A DNA stretch of 40,286 bases from Mycobacterium sp. 1245111.1 (lineage in GTDB: Bacteria > Actinomycetota > Actinomycetes > Mycobacteriales > Mycobacteriaceae): assembly GCF_001673405.1 (NCBI RefSeq), contig NZ_LZLV01000115.1, positions 1 through 40,286 on the forward strand, in the 5' to 3' direction. Positions 1 to 7,153 of the stretch are shown here, piece after piece (positions within the stretch are counted from its first letter, which is position 1; every line of letters starts with the position of its first letter). The notes under the pieces were generated by a model. It made no database searches. It saw only the letters and a program-made list of their open reading frames with translations, and was not told where the DNA came from. Made by a program: the position numbers and the translations under genes.

Positions 1-1
1 C

Positions 2-79
2 GCCCACGGCCAGAAGGTGCAGACGGCAGGCAACAACATGTCGTCCACCGACTCCGCCGTCGGCTCCAGCTGGGCCTGA
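2..79 (+). CDS. C-terminal end of an EsxN/EsxL-type WXG100 (ESAT-6-like) protein, partial
   Basis: The first 78 bases translate in frame 2 to a 25-residue tail containing AHGQKVQTAGNNM and ending SAVGSSWA before TGA. This is almost the same as the end I remember for the M. tuberculosis Mtb9.9 subfamily (EsxI, EsxL, EsxN, EsxO, EsxV; ending AGNNMAQTDSAVGSSWA). Those are about 94-residue helical-hairpin proteins secreted by type VII systems, with EsxN tied to ESX-5, normally as heterodimers with a QILSS-family partner encoded just upstream. Here the start, the WXG turn and any partner lie outside the window. These genes occur in several near-identical copies per genome, so the edge may be an assembly break in a repeat. 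The family call is firm for such a short tail; the exact member cannot be told. Confidence 0.8.
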   Translation, partial: AHGQKVQTAGNNMSSTDSAVGSSWA

Positions 80-101
80 CGTCTTACCCCTTCGGGGGAT
101 C

Positions 102-136
102 AAAACACACCGGGCATTGCTTGCCCGGTGTGTTTT
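102..136 (+). terminator. Perfect 14-bp stem intrinsic terminator after the esx gene
   Basis: Arm 102-115 (AAAACACACCGGGC) pairs without mismatch with arm 123-136 (GCCCGGTGTGTTTT) around a 7-nt loop. The stem has a GC core, and its distal A/T pairs supply four T on the plus strand and four T on the minus strand, so it could act in both directions. It begins 23 bp after the esx stop. The minus-strand gene at 231-1253 also runs towards it, so it may end that transcript too. Confidence 0.85.
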
Positions 137-230
137 CGTTTTCGCGGCATATCTCCTGGCGCCGAATGCCGGCCGGCTGGATGGTCGATCTGTTCGCGCC
201 GTCCTGACAGCAAGAGCGCCCGGCAGCCGC

Positions 231-1253
231 CTAATCGGCGACCGCTGCGCAGCCTCCCAGAATGGTGGTCGATACGAAGTTGGCCGCGTTGGCGAGGTGA
301 TTGTCGGTCGGCGTGTAGGTAGGCAGTGCGGTGACAAACGCGCGACGGTACTGGGCCGAAAGATTGGCGAAATCCTGCCAGATCGCGTTATCACTTTGCT
401 TGCCAAGCTCTTCCAGCTTGCCGGCGAACGAGTTCATCACCGGTCCAACCGCGTAGTTGACCGCCTTCTGCTCTTTGTTCCAGTAGATCGACGGGACGTT
501 GGGATCCATTTGTTGCCACTGCGCAGTCTGTTGGCCGAATTGGTCCAGCGCTGCCTTCCATTCCGGACACACATTGTTGTCCGAGGTGAGAAACGGCTGC
601 GGGCTCGCGAGGTTGCCGACCGGAGCGATGTCCGACGGCGGCGGCGAGGGGGTTACCAGCGGGCCCCGGGCCGCGGCCGAACCATCGGCGATGGCAGCGC
701 AGATTGAGCCCAACGCAGAGGAGGCGCTGTTCGCGGCGCCGGCGAGATTGTTGTCTGCGGGCGTGTATTTCGGGATTCGCTCGGAGTACGCCCGGGCGTA
801 CGCGATGAACTGCTGATAGAGCTCACGCATGACGCGGTGTGGTGTCAGCTTGACCAAACCGACCGCCTGCGCGGCCGCGCTGCGCATCGATTGTCCAGCG
901 GCGATGAACTGTGCCCGCTGTTTCGGGTTCCACGCCGACGCGGGCACCGACCGGTCGCGGTCATTCCAGAGCCCTTGGCCGCTGTTCGCCAATTCGTTGT
1001 TGATCGACGCCCACGCAGTGCAGCTGGGGTCGTCGGTGATCACGGCCACCGGCCCGGTGTCTTTCGCGCTGGCGACCGCAGCGGTTTCCTGTCCCGCGCC
1101 GTTGTCGGACCCGCCTTTCGGCCCCCCGGAACCGCCGTCGCCGAATAGCAATACAGCCGCGACGATCGTTGCCAACACGGCAACCGCGGCCACCCCACCC
1201 ATGGCCCACTTAAGATTTTTGTTGTCTTTTGGGCCGTCAGTATTAGACGTCAC
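231..1253 (-). CDS. Membrane-anchored exported protein with two tandem repeats
   Basis: With GTG at 1253 the product is 340 residues. A short polar N-terminus (NTDGPKDNKN) precedes one membrane segment at about 15-37, then a Gly/Ser-rich linker (38-72), then two homologous domains at about 75-190 and 224-340 joined by a Pro-rich linker. Each domain has one Cys near its start (C78, C229) and one near its end (C185, C334), a shared YTPxDNxLAxAAN stretch and a similar IC/GC-AA-AD ending, so one disulfide per domain is likely. The position next to the radical SAM gene corresponds to Rv2576c of M. tuberculosis, a membrane protein of unknown role that I recall as much shorter, so this could be a duplicated-domain version. 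The frame is open further upstream to 1553, but that part overlaps the opposite gene and is not plausible. Function unknown; export with the domains outside the membrane is inferred. Confidence 0.75.
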   Translation of the reverse strand: MTSNTDGPKDNKNLKWAMGGVAAVAVLATIVAAVLLFGDGGSGGPKGGSDNGAGQETAAVASAKDTGPVAVITDDPSCTAWASINNELANSGQGLWNDRDRSVPASAWNPKQRAQFIAAGQSMRSAAAQAVGLVKLTPHRVMRELYQQFIAYARAYSERIPKYTPADNNLAGAANSASSALGSICAAIADGSAAARGPLVTPSPPPSDIAPVGNLASPQPFLTSDNNVCPEWKAALDQFGQQTAQWQQMDPNVPSIYWNKEQKAVNYAVGPVMNSFAGKLEELGKQSDNAIWQDFANLSAQYRRAFVTALPTYTPTDNHLANAANFVSTTILGGCAAVAD

Positions 1254-1333
1254 GATGACCCAGCTTAAATGACAACCCGCTCGCCGCAGCCGTATTGGCG
1301 AGGAGGTCAGCGGAGGCGCGATTCTGCTCAGGG

Positions 1334-1362
1334 TTGACATCGACTCGAACAAGAGTTCGAAT
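1334..1362 (+). promoter_or_regulatory. Promoter with perfect mycobacterial SOS (LexA) box, leaderless start
   Basis: TTGACA at 1334-1339 is followed after 17 bp by TCGAAT at 1357-1362, a good -35/-10 pair. Overlapping the spacer and -10 is TCGAAC-AAGA-GTTCGA at 1345-1360, an exact match to the mycobacterial LexA consensus TCGAACnnnnGTTCGA. A start site 7 bp after the -10 falls on the ATG at 1369, so the mRNA would be leaderless. LexA binding here would block RNA polymerase until DNA damage. I recall the M. tuberculosis orthologue Rv2578c being listed among SOS-box genes. Confidence 0.88.
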
Positions 1363-1368
1363 GGATTC

Positions 1369-2379
1369 ATGCGATGGGACGGCCAGAACGTCCGGGCCGA
1401 CGACGGCGCGCTGCCCGGGTTGGAGCGCATCGGCTTTGTCCGGAGCGTGCGCACCCCGCAGTTTGATGGCATCACATTCCACGAAGTGCTGTGCAAGTCC
1501 GCGCTGAACAAGGTTCCCAACGCTTCCGCGTTACCGTTCCGGTACACCGTCAACGGCTACCGCGGTTGTTCGCACGCCTGCCGGTACTGCTTCGCTCGGC
1601 CCACCCACGAGTACCTGGAATTGAACTGCGGCAACGACTTTGACACGCAGGTCGTCGTCAAGACCAACGTCGTCGAAGTACTGCGCCGCGAGCTTGGCCG
1701 ACGTTCGTGGGGTCGTGAGGCCGTCGCGCTCGGCACCAACACCGATCCCTACCAGCGGGCCGAAGGACGCTATGCGTTGATGCCGGGGATCATCAGCGCC
1801 CTCGCGGGATCGGGCACTCCGTTGTCGATCCTCACCAAGGGCACGCTGCTGCGACGGGATCTGCCGCTGATCGTCGACGCCGCAACGGAGGTGCCCGTTG
1901 GCGTGTCGGTGTCCCTTGCGGTCGGCGACGCCGAACTACACAGGCGGGTGGAACCCGGTACCCCCAGCCCGCAGGCGCGGCTCGGGTTGATCGCCGCGAT
2001 TCGCGAAGCCGGCCTGGACTGCCACGTGATGGTGGCGCCGGTGCTGCCATATCTGACGGATTCCGTCGAGCATCTCGACGATCTGCTGCGACAGATCGCG
2101 GCCGCCGGGGCCACCGGCGTCACGGTATTCGGCCTACACCTGCGGGGATCGACCCGTGGGTGGTTCATGTCGTGGCTGTCGCAGACCCATCCCCAACTGG
2201 TCGGCAGATACCGTGAATTGTACGGGCGCGGAGCGTATTTGCCGCCGTCGTACCGCGACGAGCTGCGGGCTCGGGCGGCACCGCTGGTTGCGCGACACGG
2301 CTTGGGCGGCGGGTCGCGACGGTTCGAAACCGCGCCGCCGCAACGTGCCGCCGAACCCGCTCAGCCGACGCTGTTCTGA
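1369..2379 (+). CDS. Rv2578c-type radical SAM protein, SOS-controlled
   Basis: 336 residues. The iron-sulfur motif is CX3CX2C at C67, C71 and C74 (GCSHACRYCF), followed by radical SAM barrel landmarks: the LGTNTDPYQ stretch, PLSILTKGT and VSVSLAV. The protein is very close to what I remember of M. tuberculosis Rv2578c (340 residues, also starting MRW), which supports ATG 1369 as start. It belongs to the SplB-like group related to spore photoproduct lyase, where an adenosyl radical reverses a thymine dimer, although mycobacteria do not sporulate and the substrate of this branch is not known to me. The perfect LexA box directly upstream fits a DNA-damage role. No Shine-Dalgarno is seen, as expected for a leaderless message. 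Family certain; substrate open. Confidence 0.93.
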   Translation: MRWDGQNVRADDGALPGLERIGFVRSVRTPQFDGITFHEVLCKSALNKVPNASALPFRYTVNGYRGCSHACRYCFARPTHEYLELNCGNDFDTQVVVKTNVVEVLRRELGRRSWGREAVALGTNTDPYQRAEGRYALMPGIISALAGSGTPLSILTKGTLLRRDLPLIVDAATEVPVGVSVSLAVGDAELHRRVEPGTPSPQARLGLIAAIREAGLDCHVMVAPVLPYLTDSVEHLDDLLRQIAAAGATGVTVFGLHLRGSTRGWFMSWLSQTHPQLVGRYRELYGRGAYLPPSYRDELRARAAPLVARHGLGGGSRRFETAPPQRAAEPAQPTLF

Positions 2380-2380
2380 C

Positions 2381-3265
2381 CTAACTCAGATCGGCTGCGT
2401 GATAGGTGTCGCATTGGTTGGGGTCGCCGGTCTGGTAGCCGACGGTGAACCAGTGCTGGCGCTGCTCCGAGGAACCGTGGGTCCACGACTCGGGGTTGAC
2501 CCGGCCGGTCGCGGACTTCTGGATGCGGTCATCGCCCACCGACGACGCAGCCGACAGTGCGTCGGCAATGTCCTTGTCGCTCAGCGGTTCCAGGAACGGA
2601 ACGCCGGTGCCTTCCTGCTTGGTCGTGGAGGCGTAGTGCGCCCACACTCCGGCATAGCAGTCGGCCTGCAACTCGGTGCGCACACCGTTGCCGTTGGCAC
2701 CCTGGGCGCCCTGCTGCGCGCGGCCGAGCGAACCCTGCAGATCCTGCACGTGGTGGCCGAACTCGTGGGCGACCACGTATTCCTGCGCCAATGGTCCACC
2801 GCTTGAACCGAATTGGGTGCGTAACACGTCGAAGAAACCGGTGTCGAAGTACGCAGTCTGATCCACCGGGCAGTAGAACGGGCCCACCTCGGTGGTGGCC
2901 GGGCCGCAGCCGGTGTTGACCTGGCCGGTGAACAACCGGACCCGCGGTCGGGTGTAGCCGCGCATCAGCTGCTTCCACACCGCATCGACGGAGTTGCCCG
3001 TCGCAATCACCCGGCACTGCACGTACTGGTTGGCGTCGGCTCCGGTCTTGCACTTGCTGAGGTCGAACCCGGGCGCCACGTCCTGGCTGGTGCTCGGCGC
3101 GGGCAGCTGGTTGACCACTTTGCCGGGGTCGACCCCGAGCAGCAGAGCGACTACCAGGAACAACAACCCGCCGAGGCCGCCGCCGATCGCGATTCCGCGC
3201 CCTCCGCCGCCTCCGGATGACGCCGTCGTACTGGTGTCGATCTGCATACCCTCGTTGAAGGTCAT
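2381..3265 (-). CDS. YpfJ-type neutral zinc metallopeptidase, membrane-anchored (Rv2575-like)
   Basis: 294 residues with ATG at 3265. It has a Gly/Ser-rich N-terminus, one membrane span at about 25-44, then an extracytoplasmic domain with the zinc motif HEFGHH at 167-172 and a downstream acidic candidate ligand in RTELQADC (about 198). C72/C84, C120/C132 and C203/C285 could form disulfides. Length and order match the YpfJ/zinc_metallopept family and M. tuberculosis Rv2575. I prefer ATG 3265 to ATG 3277 four codons upstream, because GGAGA lies 6 nt before it and the orthologue starts MTFNEG. It ends 1 bp after the convergent radical SAM gene. The physiological substrate is unknown. Confidence 0.9.
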   Translation of the reverse strand: MTFNEGMQIDTSTTASSGGGGGRGIAIGGGLGGLLFLVVALLLGVDPGKVVNQLPAPSTSQDVAPGFDLSKCKTGADANQYVQCRVIATGNSVDAVWKQLMRGYTRPRVRLFTGQVNTGCGPATTEVGPFYCPVDQTAYFDTGFFDVLRTQFGSSGGPLAQEYVVAHEFGHHVQDLQGSLGRAQQGAQGANGNGVRTELQADCYAGVWAHYASTTKQEGTGVPFLEPLSDKDIADALSAASSVGDDRIQKSATGRVNPESWTHGSSEQRQHWFTVGYQTGDPNQCDTYHAADLS

Positions 3266-3336
3266 CGCATTCTCCATCGCGGTTCATGGCGTATCGCGGG
3301 CCCGGCGTCATCAGCTTTGCACACTACGATTCGGGC

Positions 3337-4845
3337 GTGCCCGCGGTTGCCGAAGTTCCTGCCCTCGCGCACACGCCGTTGGGCGATCTTCGGGGCCGTG
3401 TCGAAGACGGCGTCGCGGTGTGGCGTGGGGTGCCATACGCGCAACAACCCGTTGGCGACCGCCGATTTGCCGCGCCGGCTCCGTTGGCCCCCTGGACCGG
3501 TGTGCGCGATGCGCTCGAGCACGGACCGCTGCCGCCGCAAAGTCGATCGATGGCGGCGGGAGACCGCAACGACCCGAAGATTCGCGATGAAGCCTGCCTG
3601 ACGTTGACGATATGGTCGCCCGACGTAGCCGGCTCACTACCGGTGATGATCTGGATCCCTGGCGGCGCATTCCTCAACGGCGCGGGACAATTACAGCTCT
3701 ACGACGGGTCACGCCTGGCCGCCAACGGTGATGTCGTTGTCGTCAACGTCACCTATCGGGTTGGGGTTTTCGGTGGTTTCGAGCTCGGCGATCTCGGCGA
3801 CGGGTTCGACGACAATCTCGCCTTGCGCGACCAGATCGCCGCATTGTCCTGGGTGCGCGAAAATATCTCTGCCTTCGGCGGTGATGCCAGCCGGGTGACG
3901 GTGTTCGGCGAATCCGCCGGTGCCACTTCGGTATTGGCGTTGCTGGCCAGCCCGGCGGCCGACGGCCTGTTTTGTCAGGCGATCGCGCAGAGCCCTGCGC
4001 TGCCGCTGATCGCCGAGCGTGAAACCCGAGCAGAGCAGGCGCAGCGATTCCTTGGCCAGCTAGGGGTGACGGCGGGGGAGTTGAAGGGCTTGCCCCAGCG
4101 TGAATTACGCCGTGCTGCAGGGCAATTGCAGCTTGCGAGCGTGGCGTCGTCGCCAATGCTCGCGCACGGGCTGACGCACGGGGTGGGCCTGCTGCCGCAG
4201 CATCCGATTGAAGCAGCGCGTGCCGGCGCGATCAGCAGTATCCCGTTGATCATCGGCACCAATCGGCGGGAAGCGTCGCTGTTTGCCCGTGACAAGCCGC
4301 CGATGCTGCCCACCACGCGGGAGACCGTCGATCACTTTTTCAGTCGGCTTGCGCCCGACGCCCGAGCACGGCTGATGGCGGCTTACCCGGACTATCCGCG
4401 CCGCCGCACGCTGGAGACCATCGGTGCTGACGCGATGTTCGCCGGGCCGACATGGGCTTTCGCCGACGCGTACAGCGAACATGCGCCCACCTACATGTAC
4501 CGGTTCGACCACACACCCGCGACGCTGCGGCTGACGGGGTTGGGTGCCGTGCACGGAAGCGAGATCGTCCACATCCTCCATACCTACGGTTCGCACCTGG
4601 GTCGTCGGTTGCATCCGCTGGGTAAGTGGTGGACTCCCGCGGTCGGGCGCCGACTACAAAGGGCGTGGTTGGATTTCGCCTCGGCCGCGGGTGACGGCGC
4701 GCGACCCGGGGTGACCGATTGGCCCCGCTACGACTGCGCGCGGCGAGCGACCCGCATCATCCGGTCTGGCAGAGACGGCATTGCAGATGATCCGGATGAA
4801 CAACGCCGATCTCCATGGTGCACGGTCTTGGATGAAAAGGCTTAG
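3337..4845 (+). CDS. Type B carboxylesterase (alpha/beta hydrolase)
   Basis: About 502 residues from GTG 3337, or 519 from ATG 3286. It shows the hallmarks of the carboxylesterase/lipase type B family: an N-terminal GxLRGxxxxGVAVWRGVPYAQ region, an oxyanion-hole GGAF stretch, the nucleophile elbow GESAG (Ser at residue 193 from GTG 3337) and a C-terminal catalytic His in AVHGSEIVH. No signal peptide is seen. It most resembles mycobacterial LipT-type esterases, but the location is not that of lipT. I favour GTG 3337 because the family has a short N-terminus and ATG 3286 lies only 20 bp from the start of the divergent peptidase gene; neither has a good ribosome site. It is the first gene of the rightward accessory island, 125 bp before the KASIII-like gene. 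Substrate unknown. Confidence 0.88.
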   Translation: MPAVAEVPALAHTPLGDLRGRVEDGVAVWRGVPYAQQPVGDRRFAAPAPLAPWTGVRDALEHGPLPPQSRSMAAGDRNDPKIRDEACLTLTIWSPDVAGSLPVMIWIPGGAFLNGAGQLQLYDGSRLAANGDVVVVNVTYRVGVFGGFELGDLGDGFDDNLALRDQIAALSWVRENISAFGGDASRVTVFGESAGATSVLALLASPAADGLFCQAIAQSPALPLIAERETRAEQAQRFLGQLGVTAGELKGLPQRELRRAAGQLQLASVASSPMLAHGLTHGVGLLPQHPIEAARAGAISSIPLIIGTNRREASLFARDKPPMLPTTRETVDHFFSRLAPDARARLMAAYPDYPRRRTLETIGADAMFAGPTWAFADAYSEHAPTYMYRFDHTPATLRLTGLGAVHGSEIVHILHTYGSHLGRRLHPLGKWWTPAVGRRLQRAWLDFASAAGDGARPGVTDWPRYDCARRATRIIRSGRDGIADDPDEQRRSPWCTVLDEKA

Positions 4846-4970
4846 CCGCAGCTGAGAGACTCGGCTATCGCAATCGCCTTGAAATGCGCGCCTGACAAGC
4901 GCTCTGAGTAGTATTTTTGGCCCTTGACTGAGGCTACGCCCAAAAGCCTCCAGGGAAATGGGGGCCCCTT

Positions 4971-6020
4971 ATGTCTCACAAAGGTCAGGAAAGTTCTCAG
5001 CTTCCGTGTATGTACCTCTCACGGCCGGCCGTAGTTATCCCCGAGACCGCCGTCGACAACGAGATGGTGCTGGCGCGGGTTCGGGCATCATTCCGCGGAT
5101 CGGAATCCGAATGGGAACCGATCAGTCAGGGCGTTCAGTATGTGTTGGGTCGATGTAACACTCAGGTCCGTTACATTGACCCGGACCAGACGCTCTCGCC
5201 CGGCGAGTTCGCGTCCCGCGCGGCGACCGCTTGCCTCTTCGAGAACGGCGTCGAGGTGTCCGAGGTCGATCTTTTGGTTTATGGAGGAATTGCCCGCGAG
5301 AACTTCGAGCCGGCGACCGCGGCCGAGGTGGCGGGACGGCTGGGCGCGAAGCCACTGCACGCGTTCGACGTGACCTGTGCCTGTGCCGGCCTGGTCGAGG
5401 CGATCCACGTAGTCGCCGGCTACTTCGCCCTCCATCCCGAGATCAAGACCGCATTGGTCTGTGCGGGCGAATTGTGGCGCGACCACGTCACATACGACCT
5501 TCAGACGGTCGAAGACGTCGCGAATTTCGCCGCCGGCCTCACGCTGGGAAACGCCGCCGCGGCTTTCCTGGTGACGCGTGAGTCGCTGGCAGCGGGTGGA
5601 GCGCGGCTGGTGGGCTTCGGGCACAAGACGTTGTCTGAGCACTACGACCTGTGCTCGGCGCCGGTCGACGGACCGTTCTTCTCACGATCGAAAGAGCTTT
5701 TCGCCCTAGCGGTTCACGTTCCCGGTGAAGTCCAGCGACTCCTCACTGACGCCGGCTGGGCGGCCGAAGACGTTGACCACTACGTCTTCCACCAACCCAG
5801 CCAGGCGATCCTGGAGCGGGTTTTCGACGCAATCGGCGCGCGTCCCGAGGCATGCATACACACCCACTCGCTATACGGCAACAGCGCGAGCACCTCGTGG
5901 GCGGTCGCACTCAACCACCGACTGAAACACGGCACCGTCAACAATGGCGACAAGCTCGTGATCGTCAGCGCCGCATCCGGGTTCACGATCGTGTGCGCTT
6001 CGGCGGTGTGGGAGAGCTAG
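4971..6020 (+). CDS. 3-oxoacyl-ACP synthase III (KASIII/FabH)-like condensing enzyme
   Basis: 349 residues, the normal size for the thiolase-fold KASIII family. The Cys-His-Asn triad is visible: Cys in DVTCACAG (second Cys by alignment with the usual AACAG), His in HQPS where FabH has HQAN, and Asn in YGNSAS. These departures from FabH, and the sulfotransferase stop-start coupled behind it, suggest a secondary-metabolism or lipid-tailoring enzyme and not the housekeeping FabH. Head-to-head condensation as in OleA is another option. The gene follows a 125-bp gap holding TTGACT (4923-4928), a possible -35 element, and ends in TAG whose last base is the first base of the next start. Substrate unknown. 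Confidence 0.9.
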   Translation: MSHKGQESSQLPCMYLSRPAVVIPETAVDNEMVLARVRASFRGSESEWEPISQGVQYVLGRCNTQVRYIDPDQTLSPGEFASRAATACLFENGVEVSEVDLLVYGGIARENFEPATAAEVAGRLGAKPLHAFDVTCACAGLVEAIHVVAGYFALHPEIKTALVCAGELWRDHVTYDLQTVEDVANFAAGLTLGNAAAAFLVTRESLAAGGARLVGFGHKTLSEHYDLCSAPVDGPFFSRSKELFALAVHVPGEVQRLLTDAGWAAEDVDHYVFHQPSQAILERVFDAIGARPEACIHTHSLYGNSASTSWAVALNHRLKHGTVNNGDKLVIVSAASGFTIVCASAVWES

Positions 6021-7141
6021 TGGAGCGTTATCTGCGCGTCTACAAGGTAATCGGCCAGACCTTCGGGCTGTGGTTCCGGCCGTTCGGGGCGTTCGCGCTT
6101 TTGCAGCTGCGCCAGGTGATTTCAGCGATCACGCTCGGTCTGGACTACGTGTTCTACCCGCGGCATCGCAAGCAAGAGATCGACCGGCCGATCTTCATCA
6201 TCGGCAACCCGCGTAGCGGCACGACTTTCTTGCATCGGCTGCTGCTCGGCGCCGGCGACATGGCCGCGCTCGAGTTGTGGGAGATGCTGTTTCCGGCGAT
6301 CACGGCGCGCAAACTGCTCGGCGGCATCGTACCGCGACTGGACAAGCTGTCACCGGCACGCTATCACCCGTCCGACGTGCATGAGACCAGCCTGCGCGGC
6401 ATCGAGACCGACGACGTGGCCTGGTTCTTCCGAACTATGGACGGTCCATTCGCATGGGCGTATTTCCTTGCGTGGCAAGACACCTGGGGGAGTGAGTTGT
6501 CGTGTCGCGCGTTCGCGATCGACGGCGTGACGCCGCGTGATGAGGAGCGGTTCTTCGGCTATTACGACGCCGTCTGGCGCCGGAACCTGACACTCAAGGG
6601 CGCTGGCCGAGTGCTGGCCAAGACCAGCATGCTGACGATGCGTCTCGAGGCGGTGTTGCGGCGTTACCCGGACTGCAAGCTCGTCTACGTCATCCGCGAC
6701 CCGGTCGAGGTAATCCCGTCGGGAATGTCGTTGCTGGCCAGCGTGCTTGAGAACGGCTACGACGTGTGGAACCGAACCACCGAAGAAGACCAGCACAGGT
6801 GGGTGGAGAACCTGTACCAGGCTTCCTGCGACATGCTGCGCCACTTCAACGACGCGCATGCGGCAGGCAAGATCCCGGGACGCAACCTGTGCATCGTGCG
6901 CTACGAGGACCTGATCAACGACCTCGAGCCCACGATGGAACGGATTCTCGACTTCGTCGAGATCAAACCGTCGCAAGAGTTCGTCGACGAAGTGCGCCAA
7001 CAAGCGGAGCGGCAGCGCAATTACACCAGCAAGCACGGGCATTCGCCCACACAGTTCGGCCTGACTCCGGAGCGGATCCGGGCAGACCTCGGATTCGTCT
7101 ACGAAGCATTCGGGCTCTCGTCGACCAGGAACGACCACTGA
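6020..7141 (+). CDS. PAPS-dependent sulfotransferase
   Basis: 373 residues from GTG 6020, which overlaps the preceding TAG by one base (TAGTG); GGAGAG lies just upstream. The 5'-phosphosulfate loop is NPRSGTTFLH at about 63-72, and the 3'-phosphate motif is in YVIRDPVEVIPSGMS near 225-240. The first 40 residues are hydrophobic and may lie on a membrane. The overall look is that of the Sulfotransfer_3 group, which in mycobacteria includes enzymes that sulfate glycolipids and other lipids. Translational coupling to the KASIII-like enzyme suggests that the two act on one product, for example a sulfated lipid or polyketide. That link is inferred; no polyketide synthase lies in the window. Confidence 0.92.
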   Translation: MERYLRVYKVIGQTFGLWFRPFGAFALLQLRQVISAITLGLDYVFYPRHRKQEIDRPIFIIGNPRSGTTFLHRLLLGAGDMAALELWEMLFPAITARKLLGGIVPRLDKLSPARYHPSDVHETSLRGIETDDVAWFFRTMDGPFAWAYFLAWQDTWGSELSCRAFAIDGVTPRDEERFFGYYDAVWRRNLTLKGAGRVLAKTSMLTMRLEAVLRRYPDCKLVYVIRDPVEVIPSGMSLLASVLENGYDVWNRTTEEDQHRWVENLYQASCDMLRHFNDAHAAGKIPGRNLCIVRYEDLINDLEPTMERILDFVEIKPSQEFVDEVRQQAERQRNYTSKHGHSPTQFGLTPERIRADLGFVYEAFGLSSTRNDH

Positions 7142-7153
7142 AGGACCAGCAAC

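Noticed and set aside
4846..4970. Terminator after the carboxylesterase (AGCCG/CGGCT pairing)
   Set aside because: 5-bp stem with a 12-nt loop and no T-run; too weak to call.
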